Source: CAVVIH01 sp963748295 (GTDB lineage Bacteria > Acidobacteriota > Vicinamibacteria > Vicinamibacterales > 2-12-FULL-66-21). From it: 64,000 nt of DNA. This document shows positions 40,945-49,557 of the stretch, piece by piece. Made by a program: the position numbers and the translations under genes. How positions within the stretch are numbered: the stretch's first letter is position 1; each line of letters begins with the position of its first letter. Below the pieces are notes generated by a model. That model was not told where the DNA came from. It saw only the letters and a list, made by a program, of their open reading frames with translations, and searched no databases. The DNA is taken from positions 310,001 through 374,000 of the forward strand of contig CAVVIH010000005.1 in the NCBI GenBank assembly GCA_963748295.1, in the 5' to 3' direction.

Positions 40945-43203
40945 TTACTCCGTTTGAGGAACGATTTCAGAGATGTCCGCGATGTTCGTGACGAGATCCC
41001 GCAGGCCCGCCATCAGCTGCAGACGCTGACGCCTGACGTCAGGATCTTCCGCCATCACGAGAATGGTTTGAAAGTATTCGGCCACTGGCGCGCGCAGCTT
41101 CGAGATGCGCTGCAGGGCCGAAAGGTATTTGTGCTGCTTCAGGTCCTCGTCCACCAGGTGGACCTGCGGCGCCAGGAATTCGATCAGCTGCCGTTCGGCG
41201 GCCTCTGTCGCGGGTTTGCGCGCGTAATCGAGTAACGCCTCCCAGCTCGACTCGAATCGAACGTCCTTCGAGATGTTCTTCACCCGCTTGAAAATCTCCG
41301 CGAGTCCCAGGAGATCCTGCGAACCGCGCAATTTCGCCAGCGCCTCCGCGACTTTGCGGGCACGCAAGGGACTTACGAAATCACTTACCAAACTCTTATC
41401 GCCCACGTACGCGATGATCTGCCCGCTGTGTAGCACGGCGCGTGCTTCACCAGCCGGGAAGCCGCGCTGTTCAAGCGCGAATCGAATGCGATCGCGCCAG
41501 AACCCGTGCGCGGCGGTCTCCGCGCCAGCCTCGCTGGCCGTCGGCGCGAACGGCTTCGCTGCCTCCGCGATGAGCGCGTCGAGCGCGACCTCGCGATCGA
41601 TCCCGGTCAGCTCGGGAAGATCCATCAGGATTCGAACGGCACCCTGCGCGTTGCGGCGAATGCCAAACGGATCGCGCGATCCGGTCGGACGTTCGCCGGC
41701 CGAAAACAATCCGGCAACCGTATCCAGCTTGTCCGCGAGCGACACGGCCGCCCACGTCATGCCCGCCTCGCCGAGCTGCGCGCGCGTCGGCGGCGCATCC
41801 GCCTCCACGCCGATCGGCAGATAGTGGTGATAGATCGCCTTCCACACCGCCTCAGGCTGACCTTCTTCACGCGCGTAGATGCCGCCCATCTTGCCCTGCA
41901 GCTCGGGGAACTCGAACACCATGTCGGTTGTCAGGTCCGCTTTGGCAAGCCGCGCGGCTGTCGCGGCGTGCTGGACCGCATCAGGCCGACCCAATGCCTC
42001 CCCCGCGATCCACTCGGCCAGCTTCTCGATCCGCTCCGCCTTGTCGCGATAGCTGCCCAGCTTCTTGTGGAACAGCACCGTGTGCAGCCGATCGAGCCGC
42101 GCCGCGAGCCTGGTCTTGCGGTCCGATTCCCAGAAGAACCTGGCGTCCCTCAGGCGCGCGGTCACCACCCGCTCGGCGTTACGCGCGATGACGCGCTCGT
42201 CCTGCGGCTGCGTGTTGACGACGGCGAGAAAGGCTTCCCTCAGCTCGCCGCGCTCGTTCACGACCGGGAACCAGTGCTGATGGTGCACGAGCGTTGTCGT
42301 CAGGACCTCCTCGGGCAGCGCGAGGAACGCGGCGTCGAAGAATCCGGCGACGACGCCGGGATACTCGACCAGATCGGCAACCTCGTCGATGAGCGCCGCG
42401 TGCTCCTTCAGCGCGACCCGCCCGTTCATCCGCCGCGCGTGCAGCTCCAGCTCGCGGGCGATGCGGTCTCTGCGCTCGCGGTGCGCGAGGACGACGAAGT
42501 GCTCGGACAGCCGCGCCTCGTACTCTTCGAAGCTGCGGACCTTGATCGACCGCCCGGCGCGGCCGCTCGTGGCGAGGAAGCGATGGCCGTACGTCACGGC
42601 GCCTGACTCGATCTCCTGCACGCCGGGGCTGGCAGCCGCCGCGCTTCTGCCGATCGTGAACGGGACGACGCGCCCGCCATAGAGGAAGAGCAGCCAGCGT
42701 ATCGGCCGTCCGAACAGCAGCTCGCCACGGCCGTCTTCGAGGCGGGCGTCCCAGTGCATCTGCTTGGGGAACGCCAGATCGCGCAGCACCGCGCCGAGGA
42801 TGTCCGGCAGCGTATCGACCGCGCTGCGGCCGCGATGCCGCTTCTGGCACGCGAGGTATTCCCCCTTCGGCGTCTTCACCCGCGTCAACTGCTCGAACGG
42901 CACGCCCTGCTTTTTCGCAAAGCCGAGCGCCGCCGGGGTAGGCTGGCCGTCGGCTCCGTAGGCGGCAGAAACCGGTGGACCGGTAATCGTCTCGTCGAGA
43001 TCGTCCTGCCGTTCCGCGATCCCCGCGACCCGCGCGGTCAGCCGGCGCGGCGTGCTGAAGCTCTCCACCGGCGCGCCCGGAAGGATGCGGTACTCCTTGA
43101 GGCGAGCCTCGAGGCGCTTGGCGAGCTGCACGGTCAGGTCCGGCATCCAGGACGCGGGCAGCTCTTCGACGCCGATCTCTATCAGAAGCTCCCTGCTATC
43201 CAC
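40945..43203 (-). CDS. glyS: Glycyl-tRNA synthetase beta subunit
   Basis: It starts at a GTG (MDSRELLIEIGVEELPASW) and runs 752 residues to a C-terminal DALR-like anticodon-binding region (LLDYARKPATEAAERQLIEF). Typical blocks are GFAKKQGVPFEQL, GRPIRWLLFLYGG, HHQHWFPVVNERGELREAFLAV, KKLGSYRDKAERIEKLAEWIA, and ADLTTDMVFEFPELQGKMGG. The beta subunit is needed for tRNA recognition and full activity. In the raw sequence the frame is continuous with glyQ upstream, so the two read as a single 1050-residue protein. Confidence 0.93.
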   Translation of the reverse strand: MDSRELLIEIGVEELPASWMPDLTVQLAKRLEARLKEYRILPGAPVESFSTPRRLTARVAGIAERQDDLDETITGPPVSAAYGADGQPTPAALGFAKKQGVPFEQLTRVKTPKGEYLACQKRHRGRSAVDTLPDILGAVLRDLAFPKQMHWDARLEDGRGELLFGRPIRWLLFLYGGRVVPFTIGRSAAAASPGVQEIESGAVTYGHRFLATSGRAGRSIKVRSFEEYEARLSEHFVVLAHRERRDRIARELELHARRMNGRVALKEHAALIDEVADLVEYPGVVAGFFDAAFLALPEEVLTTTLVHHQHWFPVVNERGELREAFLAVVNTQPQDERVIARNAERVVTARLRDARFFWESDRKTRLAARLDRLHTVLFHKKLGSYRDKAERIEKLAEWIAGEALGRPDAVQHAATAARLAKADLTTDMVFEFPELQGKMGGIYAREEGQPEAVWKAIYHHYLPIGVEADAPPTRAQLGEAGMTWAAVSLADKLDTVAGLFSAGERPTGSRDPFGIRRNAQGAVRILMDLPELTGIDREVALDALIAEAAKPFAPTASEAGAETAAHGFWRDRIRFALEQRGFPAGEARAVLHSGQIIAYVGDKSLVSDFVSPLRARKVAEALAKLRGSQDLLGLAEIFKRVKNISKDVRFESSWEALLDYARKPATEAAERQLIEFLAPQVHLVDEDLKQHKYLSALQRISKLRAPVAEYFQTILVMAEDPDVRRQRLQLMAGLRDLVTNIADISEIVPQTE

Positions 43204-44097
43204 GCCTGTCCGTCCTGCAGCTTGCTCTCGGTCCCTGCTTTTTCCGCCGACCCACGCCTTCGCCACCGCGATCGCCAGCTGACGGACTCGCAGGATGTAC
43301 GCGGTCCGTTCGGTGACGCCGATGCCGCCGCTGGCGTCGAGGAGGTTGAACATGTGGGAGCACTTCAAGGTGTACTCGTGCGCCGGCAGCACCAGTCCCG
43401 ACCGCAGCAGCACCTGCGCCAGCTCGTAATACTGATCGAAGAGCGCGCGGTGCCGCTGGTGCAGCTCGGCGCGCGGCAGATCGACCTGGCCGAACGCGTA
43501 CTTCGACTGCTCGACTTCGTCGCGGTGCCGCACGTCGCGGTACTTCACACCCGGCGCCCACTCGAGATCGAACACGTTGTCGACGTCCTGCAGCGCCATC
43601 GCGAAGCGCTCGATCCCGTAGGTGAGTTCCACCGAGATCGGCGACAGATCGATGCCGCCTGCCTGCTGGAAATAGGTGAACTGGGTGATCTCCTGGCCGT
43701 CGAACAGCACCTGCCAGCCGATGCCCCAGGCGCCGAGCGTCGGCGACTCCCAGTTGTCTTCCTCGAAACGCACGTCGTGCGCGCGCAGATCGATGCCGCA
43801 GGCCTCCAGGCTCTGCAGGTACAACTGCTGAACCTCGTCCGGGGCCGGCTTGAGGATCACCTGGAACTGCTGATGCTTGAACAGCCGGTTCGGGTTTTCG
43901 CCGAAGCGGCCGTCAGCGGGACGACGGGACGGCTGGACGTACGCCACGTTCCACGGCGCCGGGCCGAGCACCCGCAGGAACGTCTCCGGATGCATCGTCC
44001 CCGCGCCCATTTCGATGTCGAGCGGCTGTTGGAGCAGGCAGCCCCGCGAGCCCCAGAACTCGGACAGTTTGAAAATCAGTTGCTGCAGCGTGACCAT
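43201..44097 (-). CDS. glyQ: Glycyl-tRNA synthetase alpha subunit
   Basis: The catalytic class II core: FKLSEFWGSRGCLLQQPLDIE, GAGTMHPETFLRVLGP, YVQPSRRPADGRFGENPNR, WGIGWQVLFDGQEITQFTYFQQ and LTYGIERFAMALQ. Start MVTLQQLIFKL. After AVAKAWVGGKS no stop occurs before the glyS start in this frame. Deleting one A from the AAAAA run near 43240 would instead give a separate protein ending at a TAG that overlaps the GTG of glyS. A natural fusion exists in Chlamydia, so both readings are open. Confidence 0.92.
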
Positions 44098-44105
44098 TCG
44101 CGACG

Positions 44106-44858
44106 TTACCGGGCCTGACGCATCTCGCGCAGGACCCGCGCGGACTTCAGCTCCTTCTCGAGGTGCACGTTGATGAGACGGCGGTGCGCGGTTTCCAGCT
44201 CGCGCAGCGCCGCGGCGGAGGGCGACGCGGCCGCGAGGGCGCCGGCCGTGAGTCTGCCCGCCGCGAGCAGGAACGCCACGGCCTCCGGCGACAGCGATGT
44301 GCCGCCCCCGGGCGGCGCGCAGCGGCAGCAGACGAACACGTGTTCGCGCGGCGGCATTACGGCGCCGGCGCCGTGAACGAACGCCGTGCCGCAGGACGCA
44401 CAGCCAAGACCCGGATACACGCCTTGCAGCCTCATCAGCCAGTACTCGAAATACCGCGCGAGCGATTCCACCGGACTTCCCGCGGCGACCGCGTCGATCA
44501 CGGAGGCGCCCAGGCGGAACAGCCGCTCGTCGGCGTGCGCCTCGGGCGCCCACTCGTCAATCAGCTCGGCAAAATACCCGACGTGGCCGAACGCTTCGGC
44601 GGTGCTGGCCGACAGCGGCGACTGCACCGGCTCGACGTAGTTCAACCGCACCAGGTCGCGCTGCTCCCGCTCGTAATACGCCACACCCGCCCGCGTCATC
44701 GGCTCCAGCGCGCCGACGTAGGGCGACCTGGCCCGCCTCGCCCCCTTCGCAACCCCGCGCTTCTTGCCGCGGTCGCGCGTCAGGAAGACGACAATCCTGT
44801 CCGCCTCACCGAGCTTGTAGGTCCGAAGGATGAGGGCGTCGCTGGTGTAAACCGGCAT
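44106..44858 (-). CDS. recO: DNA repair protein RecO
   Basis: 250 residues. The N-terminal OB fold (YTSDALILRTYKLGEADRIVVFLTRDRG, KGARRARSPYVGALEPM) is followed by a helical domain and a zinc-ribbon-like pair of Cys motifs (CASC, then CCRC). RecO loads RecA on SSB-coated DNA with RecR. It lies between mgtE and glyQ on the same strand, with gaps of about 10-15 nt, so it belongs to the same run. Confidence 0.92.
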   Translation of the reverse strand: MPVYTSDALILRTYKLGEADRIVVFLTRDRGKKRGVAKGARRARSPYVGALEPMTRAGVAYYEREQRDLVRLNYVEPVQSPLSASTAEAFGHVGYFAELIDEWAPEAHADERLFRLGASVIDAVAAGSPVESLARYFEYWLMRLQGVYPGLGCASCGTAFVHGAGAVMPPREHVFVCCRCAPPGGGTSLSPEAVAFLLAAGRLTAGALAAASPSAAALRELETAHRRLINVHLEKELKSARVLREMRQAR

Positions 44859-44873
44859 CGAGATCCGCCCATT

Positions 44874-46247
44874 TTACCCCGTGACATGCAGGTATTTGAT
44901 GAACAAAGTCCCGAGGCCGAGGAACGACAGGAAGCCGAAGACATCGGTCAGCGTGGTGATGAAGACCGATGACGCCAGCGCGGGATCGACCTTCAGCGCG
45001 CGCAGCGCGAGCGGAATCAGCGTCCCGGCGGTGGCTGCCACGAACATGTTGATGATCATCGCCATCGCGAGAATCATTCCGAGCCACGGATCGCCCTTGA
45101 ACAGCCAGACGACGAGCCCGCCGACCAGTCCACAGACGGCCCCGTTCATCAGGCCGACCGCCGCCTCCTTGAAGAGCGCCTTCCGCGTGTTGCTCCAGGT
45201 CAGTTCTCCGAGCGCGATGCCGCGGACGATCACGGTCAGCGTCTGCGTCGCTGCGTTGCCGCCCATGCCGGCGACGACGGGCATGAAGATCGCCAGCGCG
45301 GTCACGACGCTGATCGTGTTCTGGAACAGGGCGACCACGAGCGCGGCGAGGAACGCCGTCACCAGGTTCACGAGCAGCCACGGCAGGCGCTTTCGCAGCG
45401 ATTCGAGCGCGCTGGTGAACACGCGGTCGTCGCTCGACACGCCGGCGAGGCGGTAGACGTCCTCGGTCGCTTCGTCCTTGATGACGTCGATCACGTCGTC
45501 GACGGTGATGACGCCGACCAGCTTGTTCTCTTCGTCGACGACCGGGATCGCGAGCAGGTTGTACGAGGCGACCATCCGCGCGACTTCTTCCTGATCCATG
45601 TCGGCGCGGGCGCTCATCAGATCGGTCGTCATGATCCGCTTCAGCGGCGTCGGCGGCGACACGAGCAGCAGCCGGCGCAGGGACACGACCCCGACCAGAT
45701 GCCGGCGCGCGTCGATGACGTAGAGGTAGAAGACCATCTCCACGTCGCGTGAGCCCTGAAGGGCGATGATCGCTTCGCCGGCGGTCATGTCCTCCGAAAG
45801 CGCGAAGACCTTCGGGTTCATGATGCGGCCGGCGGTCTTCTCCGCGTATTCCAGAAGATCGCCGACGTCGGCGCCGGCCGGGCGCTTGTGAATCTGCTCG
45901 AGAACCGCGGTCGACAGCTCTTCGGGCAGGTAGGAAATGATCGCCGCCGCGTCGTCCGACGGCAGCTCCTGCATCAGCTTGACGATATCGTCGGCGGAAC
46001 GGTCGGCGAGCAGGGCCGCGCCAGCCTCGGGACCGAGCTCGCTGAGCGCCTCCATCGCGAGGCGGCTGTTCCGCTCCACGAGCAGCGAGAACGACGAGTG
46101 GCGATCCTTCTCGGTCAGCTCGGAAAAGAGCTGAGCGAGGTCAGCCGGGTGCTGCTTTTGAAGAAGGTTGACGAGGTTGGACGTCGCCCCCATGCGCATG
46201 AGGCGCTTTACGGAGTCGAGAACGACGTCTAGCTTGCGCTGGGCCAT
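44874..46247 (-). CDS. mgtE: Magnesium transporter MgtE
   Basis: 457 residues. The cytoplasmic N domain (HPADLAQLFSELTEKDR, LPSDDAAAIISYLPEE) and two CBS domains (DMTAGEAIIALQ, IPVVDEENKLVGVITVDDVIDVI) form the Mg2+ gate. Five membrane helices follow with the pore signature (MPVVAGMGGNAATQTLTV) and an Asp in LTDVFGF. It leads the minus-strand run with recO, glyQS, ppdK, corA and mutL, so the run carries two Mg2+ transporters of different families. A strong hairpin lies 43 nt upstream of its ATG. Confidence 0.95.
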   Translation of the reverse strand: MAQRKLDVVLDSVKRLMRMGATSNLVNLLQKQHPADLAQLFSELTEKDRHSSFSLLVERNSRLAMEALSELGPEAGAALLADRSADDIVKLMQELPSDDAAAIISYLPEELSTAVLEQIHKRPAGADVGDLLEYAEKTAGRIMNPKVFALSEDMTAGEAIIALQGSRDVEMVFYLYVIDARRHLVGVVSLRRLLLVSPPTPLKRIMTTDLMSARADMDQEEVARMVASYNLLAIPVVDEENKLVGVITVDDVIDVIKDEATEDVYRLAGVSSDDRVFTSALESLRKRLPWLLVNLVTAFLAALVVALFQNTISVVTALAIFMPVVAGMGGNAATQTLTVIVRGIALGELTWSNTRKALFKEAAVGLMNGAVCGLVGGLVVWLFKGDPWLGMILAMAMIINMFVAATAGTLIPLALRALKVDPALASSVFITTLTDVFGFLSFLGLGTLFIKYLHVTG

Positions 46248-46289
46248 GAGCAGTCCAACTGATCCTGAGAGAACTGCTCAATGTAACAC

Positions 46290-46321
46290 AGCCGCGGCGG
46301 CGGAGGAATGCCGCCGCGGCT
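46290..46321 (-). terminator. Strong 12-bp hairpin between a secreted-protein gene and mgtE
   Basis: AGCCGCGGCGGC pairs perfectly with GCCGCCGCGGCT around an 8-nt loop. It follows the minus-strand secreted-protein gene and precedes mgtE. It lacks a U-tract on the minus strand (GTGTTAC follows), so it may be a Rho-type or attenuation structure for mgtE. Confidence 0.6.
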
Positions 46322-46370
46322 GGTTTTCAGACGCACCCGGGAGAGGAGCGCGCCGGAACGACGGACGGCG

Positions 46371-47273
46371 CTAGCGCCGCCCTTCCTGGATGGTGTAGTC
46401 GGCCGGGACCTCGAACAGCGATCGATCCTGCTCGCCGCGAATGATGTTGGTCAGCCTGTAAAGCGTTTCGCCGCTGCGCGGGTCGGCATGGCGCGTCATG
46501 ATGATCACCTGCAGGTCGGGGGAGAACCACTGCTCGGACACGACCTTGATCGCCTGCGCGTTGCCGATCTTCCCCGCTGGAATCGTGGTGGTCGTCCGCG
46601 ATCCTTCCGCCATGATCCCCTCGATCGCCTTCTGGCCCAATTCCTCTTTGACCGGCTGCTCGTCGCCCTCCGCAACCCTCGCCGATACCAGGGTCGGCGG
46701 GGCGATGGTCGGCGGGGCGATGCCCGGCGTAGCGGTTGCCGGCATCGGGGCTGCGCCTCCACGGCCACCGCCGCCGCCGCCACGGGCGACGCCGCCACCG
46801 GCGCCAACACCAATGCCGCCGCCGCCGGATCGCTGACCTGCGCCCGCAGCAAAAATCGAACGGCTCTGAGCGGCAGTGCGGTTCTCGGGATCGAGCACCC
46901 AGCTCGTTCCCGCGACAGGATCGACAATCGTCACGCTGACCTTTTCAACGCCGTTCACCGAGCTCGATTGCTCGCGACGGGTTCGACCCTCGCTGTCGCG
47001 GAAGGTCCGGGTGACCGTCTTGCGCTGGATGCGATTCCCGTCCCCCAGCACCTGCGTAAACTCCGTCGTCGCGTCTCCCGAGTACGGCGCGCCTTTGGTT
47101 ATCCGTGCTTCAACCGGACGCACGATGTTCAGCGTCCCCGTCTGGGTCCGTTCCATGCTGACGACGCGCGTTGTTTCCGGCAGCGGCACGGCCGTGACGG
47201 CGCTGCCGCCCGACTGCGCCCAGGCGGGCGCGGCCGTTCCAACAATCATCACGACCCACGCAACTCTCTTCAT
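46371..47273 (-). CDS. Secreted Gly-rich protein of unknown function
   Basis: 300 residues with a signal peptide (MKRVAWVVMIVGTAAPAWAQ). A beta-rich N-terminal half (TRVVSMERTQTGTLNIVRPV, KTVTRTFRDSEGRTRREQ, VTIVDPVAGTSWVLDPENRT) is followed by a Gly-rich linker (GGGGIGVGAGGGVARGGGGG) and a C-terminal domain (EELGQKAIEGIMAEGSRTTT, ISADYTIQEG-like end). I do not know its function. Its ATG overlaps the anti-sigma stop (ATGA), so it is the third gene of the ECF operon and a likely regulated target or signal. Confidence 0.7.
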   Translation of the reverse strand: MKRVAWVVMIVGTAAPAWAQSGGSAVTAVPLPETTRVVSMERTQTGTLNIVRPVEARITKGAPYSGDATTEFTQVLGDGNRIQRKTVTRTFRDSEGRTRREQSSSVNGVEKVSVTIVDPVAGTSWVLDPENRTAAQSRSIFAAGAGQRSGGGGIGVGAGGGVARGGGGGGRGGAAPMPATATPGIAPPTIAPPTLVSARVAEGDEQPVKEELGQKAIEGIMAEGSRTTTTIPAGKIGNAQAIKVVSEQWFSPDLQVIIMTRHADPRSGETLYRLTNIIRGEQDRSLFEVPADYTIQEGRR

Positions 47274-47914
47274 GGTCTGCTCCTTGAAGCCACCGCACTT
47301 CGATCGAAGTTGATAACCCTTATCGCCCGGGGCTGGCCATCCTGGCCGACCAGCAGATCCGCCTGCACTACACGCTTGGGCGTATCGGGGATGGCGACGC
47401 CGTACCTCGGCAACGCCGCCACGGGCAGCTCGATCCGGACGATGATGCCGCTCTCGAGCGCTGGAAGACCCAATGCGACCGGTAACGGCATGAAGTCATC
47501 CAAAGCGCCCCTGCCGCCGTTCGCTTCACGCTGACGTGCGGCATCGAGGGACGACAGGTCTGGCGGCACCTTCGAGGCCATCCACGTCGCGACTCCAGTC
47601 GCCACGAGCAGAACCGCTGCGGCCGCGCGCCAGACGCGCGAGTAGGCTCGGGCGCGCGACGTTCGCGTGTGCAGGACGGTGAACGCGTCCAGGAGACGCT
47701 GCTCCATCTCGGCCGGCGGCTGCGCCGCAGACGTGAGCCCGGCCAGGGCCCTCAAACCGGACGTCAGCTCTCGCTCGCGCCGGAGGCGCGCCGCGCAGGC
47801 CGCACAGACCTCGATATGGCTCTCGACCAGACCGACGGTCGACTCGGGCAGCGGCACGCCGCGCGCGAAATCGACGATGACGTCGAGCACCATGTCGCAG
47901 TTCAAGCGAAACAC
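47270..47914 (-). CDS. Zinc-finger anti-sigma factor
   Basis: 214 residues. The N-terminal zf-HC2 motif His-x3-Cys-x2-Cys is seen in ESHIEVCAACAARL. One membrane helix follows (VWRAAAAVLLVATGVATWMA), then a periplasmic domain with GIIVRIELPVAALPRYG and VGQDGQPRAIRVINF. It should bind and hold the ECF sigma factor at the membrane. The GTG start overlaps the sigma gene by 13 nt. Confidence 0.88.
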   Translation of the reverse strand: MFRLNCDMVLDVIVDFARGVPLPESTVGLVESHIEVCAACAARLRRERELTSGLRALAGLTSAAQPPAEMEQRLLDAFTVLHTRTSRARAYSRVWRAAAAVLLVATGVATWMASKVPPDLSSLDAARQREANGGRGALDDFMPLPVALGLPALESGIIVRIELPVAALPRYGVAIPDTPKRVVQADLLVGQDGQPRAIRVINFDRSAVASRSRP

Positions 47915-48546
47915 TTTGCACCCCCACGGCCGTCCGGCCGCGCCTTCGATCCCGTGGACGCCGGGATTTCCTCGAGCGCCGACATCTTCGCGGCCAGAAG
48001 CGCCCTGCCCCGATGCAGCCTCGATCTGACCGTTCCCACCGCGCACCCGATCGCCGCGGCCGCGTCCACGTAGCTGACCTCGTGCAGGTCACACAGGACC
48101 ACGGGCTCGCGGTAGCGCAGCGGCAGCGTGAGAATAGCGCGCCGCAGCGTCTCGATACGCTCCGCTCTGGTCAAATCTCCCAACGTGTCTTCGCGGGTCG
48201 CGATCGCTTCGATCTCTCCGCTGCTGTCGTCGTCCATCAGCGGCTGGAGCTTCGTCTCCCGCTCGAACCGGCGGCGCAGGAGGTTTCGCGCGAACCCGAA
48301 GAGCCACGGCCCGACCGATCCCCGTTCCGCGTCGAACCGCGCAGCATCCTGCATGACCTGAAGGAAAACGTCCTGGGTGACGTCCTCCGCCAGCGACGGC
48401 ACTGCCGACATGTGCAGGACGAACCTGTAAACCTGCGCCCGGTGCCGCCTGAACAGCTCGGCGAACGCCAGGGCGTCGCCGCGTGCTACCGCCTGCATCA
48501 GCGCCTCGTCCGGCATCAGCGAATGCTGCGTGGGCTCGGTCATCAC
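47902..48546 (-). CDS. ECF (RpoE-like) RNA polymerase sigma factor
   Basis: 214 residues. Region 2 is FAELFRRHRAQVYRFVLHMS with AEDVTQDVFLQVMQ. Region 4 is LPLRYREPVVLCDLHEVSYV with VGTVRSRLHRGRALL. It is the first gene of a three-gene overlapping operon with its anti-sigma factor and a secreted protein. It probably responds to envelope stress; the inducing signal is not visible in the sequence. Confidence 0.92.
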   Translation of the reverse strand: MMTEPTQHSLMPDEALMQAVARGDALAFAELFRRHRAQVYRFVLHMSAVPSLAEDVTQDVFLQVMQDAARFDAERGSVGPWLFGFARNLLRRRFERETKLQPLMDDDSSGEIEAIATREDTLGDLTRAERIETLRRAILTLPLRYREPVVLCDLHEVSYVDAAAAIGCAVGTVRSRLHRGRALLAAKMSALEEIPASTGSKARPDGRGGAKCFA

Positions 48547-48622
48547 GATGCCGGTTACGACGCCGGCTATGGGTATTCAGTTGGGAGGATGCCGAAGTTC
48601 CAGATTCTGGCCCAGGCCGGGA

Positions 48623-49537
48623 TCACCGGGGCTTCCGGGGCCGCCGCGCGGTGCGCGGGACGCCTAACTCGTCGAGCGCACGGTCGTTGTTGCGCCAGTC
48701 GGGATTCACCTTGACGCGAAGATCCAGGAAGATCCGGGTATCGAAGAAGCGCTCGAGATCCTGGCGCGCCTCCGAGCCGATTCGCTTGATCATCTCCCCG
48801 CCGCGGCCGATGACGATCGCTTTCTGCGACTCCTGCTCGACGAATATCGTGCAGTAGAGCCGCAGCATCCTGTCGCGATCGCTCTCATCGAACTCGTCGA
48901 CGATCACTGCCGTCGAAAATGGCAGCTCCGCGCGGGTATGCTGCAGCACCTTCTCGCGAACAGCCTCGGCGACGAGCGTTCGTTCGGGCTGATCGGTCAG
49001 GAAGTCCGCGGGATAGATCGGCTCGCTTTCCGGAAGGTGCGAGATCAGCTCCGCCTCCAGGCGGTCGACGCCATCGCCGGTAGCCGCCGAAACCGGCACG
49101 ATTGCCGCGAACGCGTGCCAGCCCTGGGCGCGTTCCATGAGCGGCAGCAGCTTCGGCTTGGCGACAAGGTCGATCTTGTTGAGCACCAGCACGACCGGCG
49201 TCGTGACGTCCTTCAGCAAACCGGCGACGTATTCGTCGCCGTGCCCTGGCCGGGTCGATGCGTCGAACACGAGCGCGACGACGTCCACTTCGCGCAGGGT
49301 TTCAACCGCGGCATCGACCATCCGCACGTTGAGCCGGTGCAGCGGCCGGTGAATGCCGGGCGTATCGACGAAGACGACCTGGCCGTCGGGATGGTTCCTG
49401 ACCGCGACGATGCGGTTGCGGGTGGTCTGCGGCTTGTCGGAGACGATCGCGACTTTTTCGCCGATGATGCGATTGAGGAGCGTGGACTTTCCGGCGTTGG
49501 GCCGCCCGATCAGGGAGGCGAAACCTGCGCGAGGCAT
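48623..49537 (-). CDS. era: GTPase Era
   Basis: 304 residues. The G domain has GRPNAGKSTLLNRI (G1), TTRNRI (G2), DTPGIH (G3) and NKIDL (G4). The C-terminal KH domain (AIVIGRGGEMIKRIGSEARQDLERF) binds the 3' end of 16S rRNA during 30S maturation. It is the last gene of the hisS-aspS-phoH-ybeY-corC-era run, and the grouping with ybeY is the usual ribosome-maturation neighbourhood. Confidence 0.95.
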   Translation of the reverse strand: MPRAGFASLIGRPNAGKSTLLNRIIGEKVAIVSDKPQTTRNRIVAVRNHPDGQVVFVDTPGIHRPLHRLNVRMVDAAVETLREVDVVALVFDASTRPGHGDEYVAGLLKDVTTPVVLVLNKIDLVAKPKLLPLMERAQGWHAFAAIVPVSAATGDGVDRLEAELISHLPESEPIYPADFLTDQPERTLVAEAVREKVLQHTRAELPFSTAVIVDEFDESDRDRMLRLYCTIFVEQESQKAIVIGRGGEMIKRIGSEARQDLERFFDTRIFLDLRVKVNPDWRNNDRALDELGVPRTARRPRKPR

Positions 49538-49557
49538 ATGTCTTCCGGGCCGGCGCG

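Noticed and set aside
40945..44553. A longer glycyl-tRNA synthetase starting inside recO
   Set aside because: Residues before MVTLQQLIFKL are antisense-like Arg/Gly-rich sequence overlapping recO; conservation begins at 44097.
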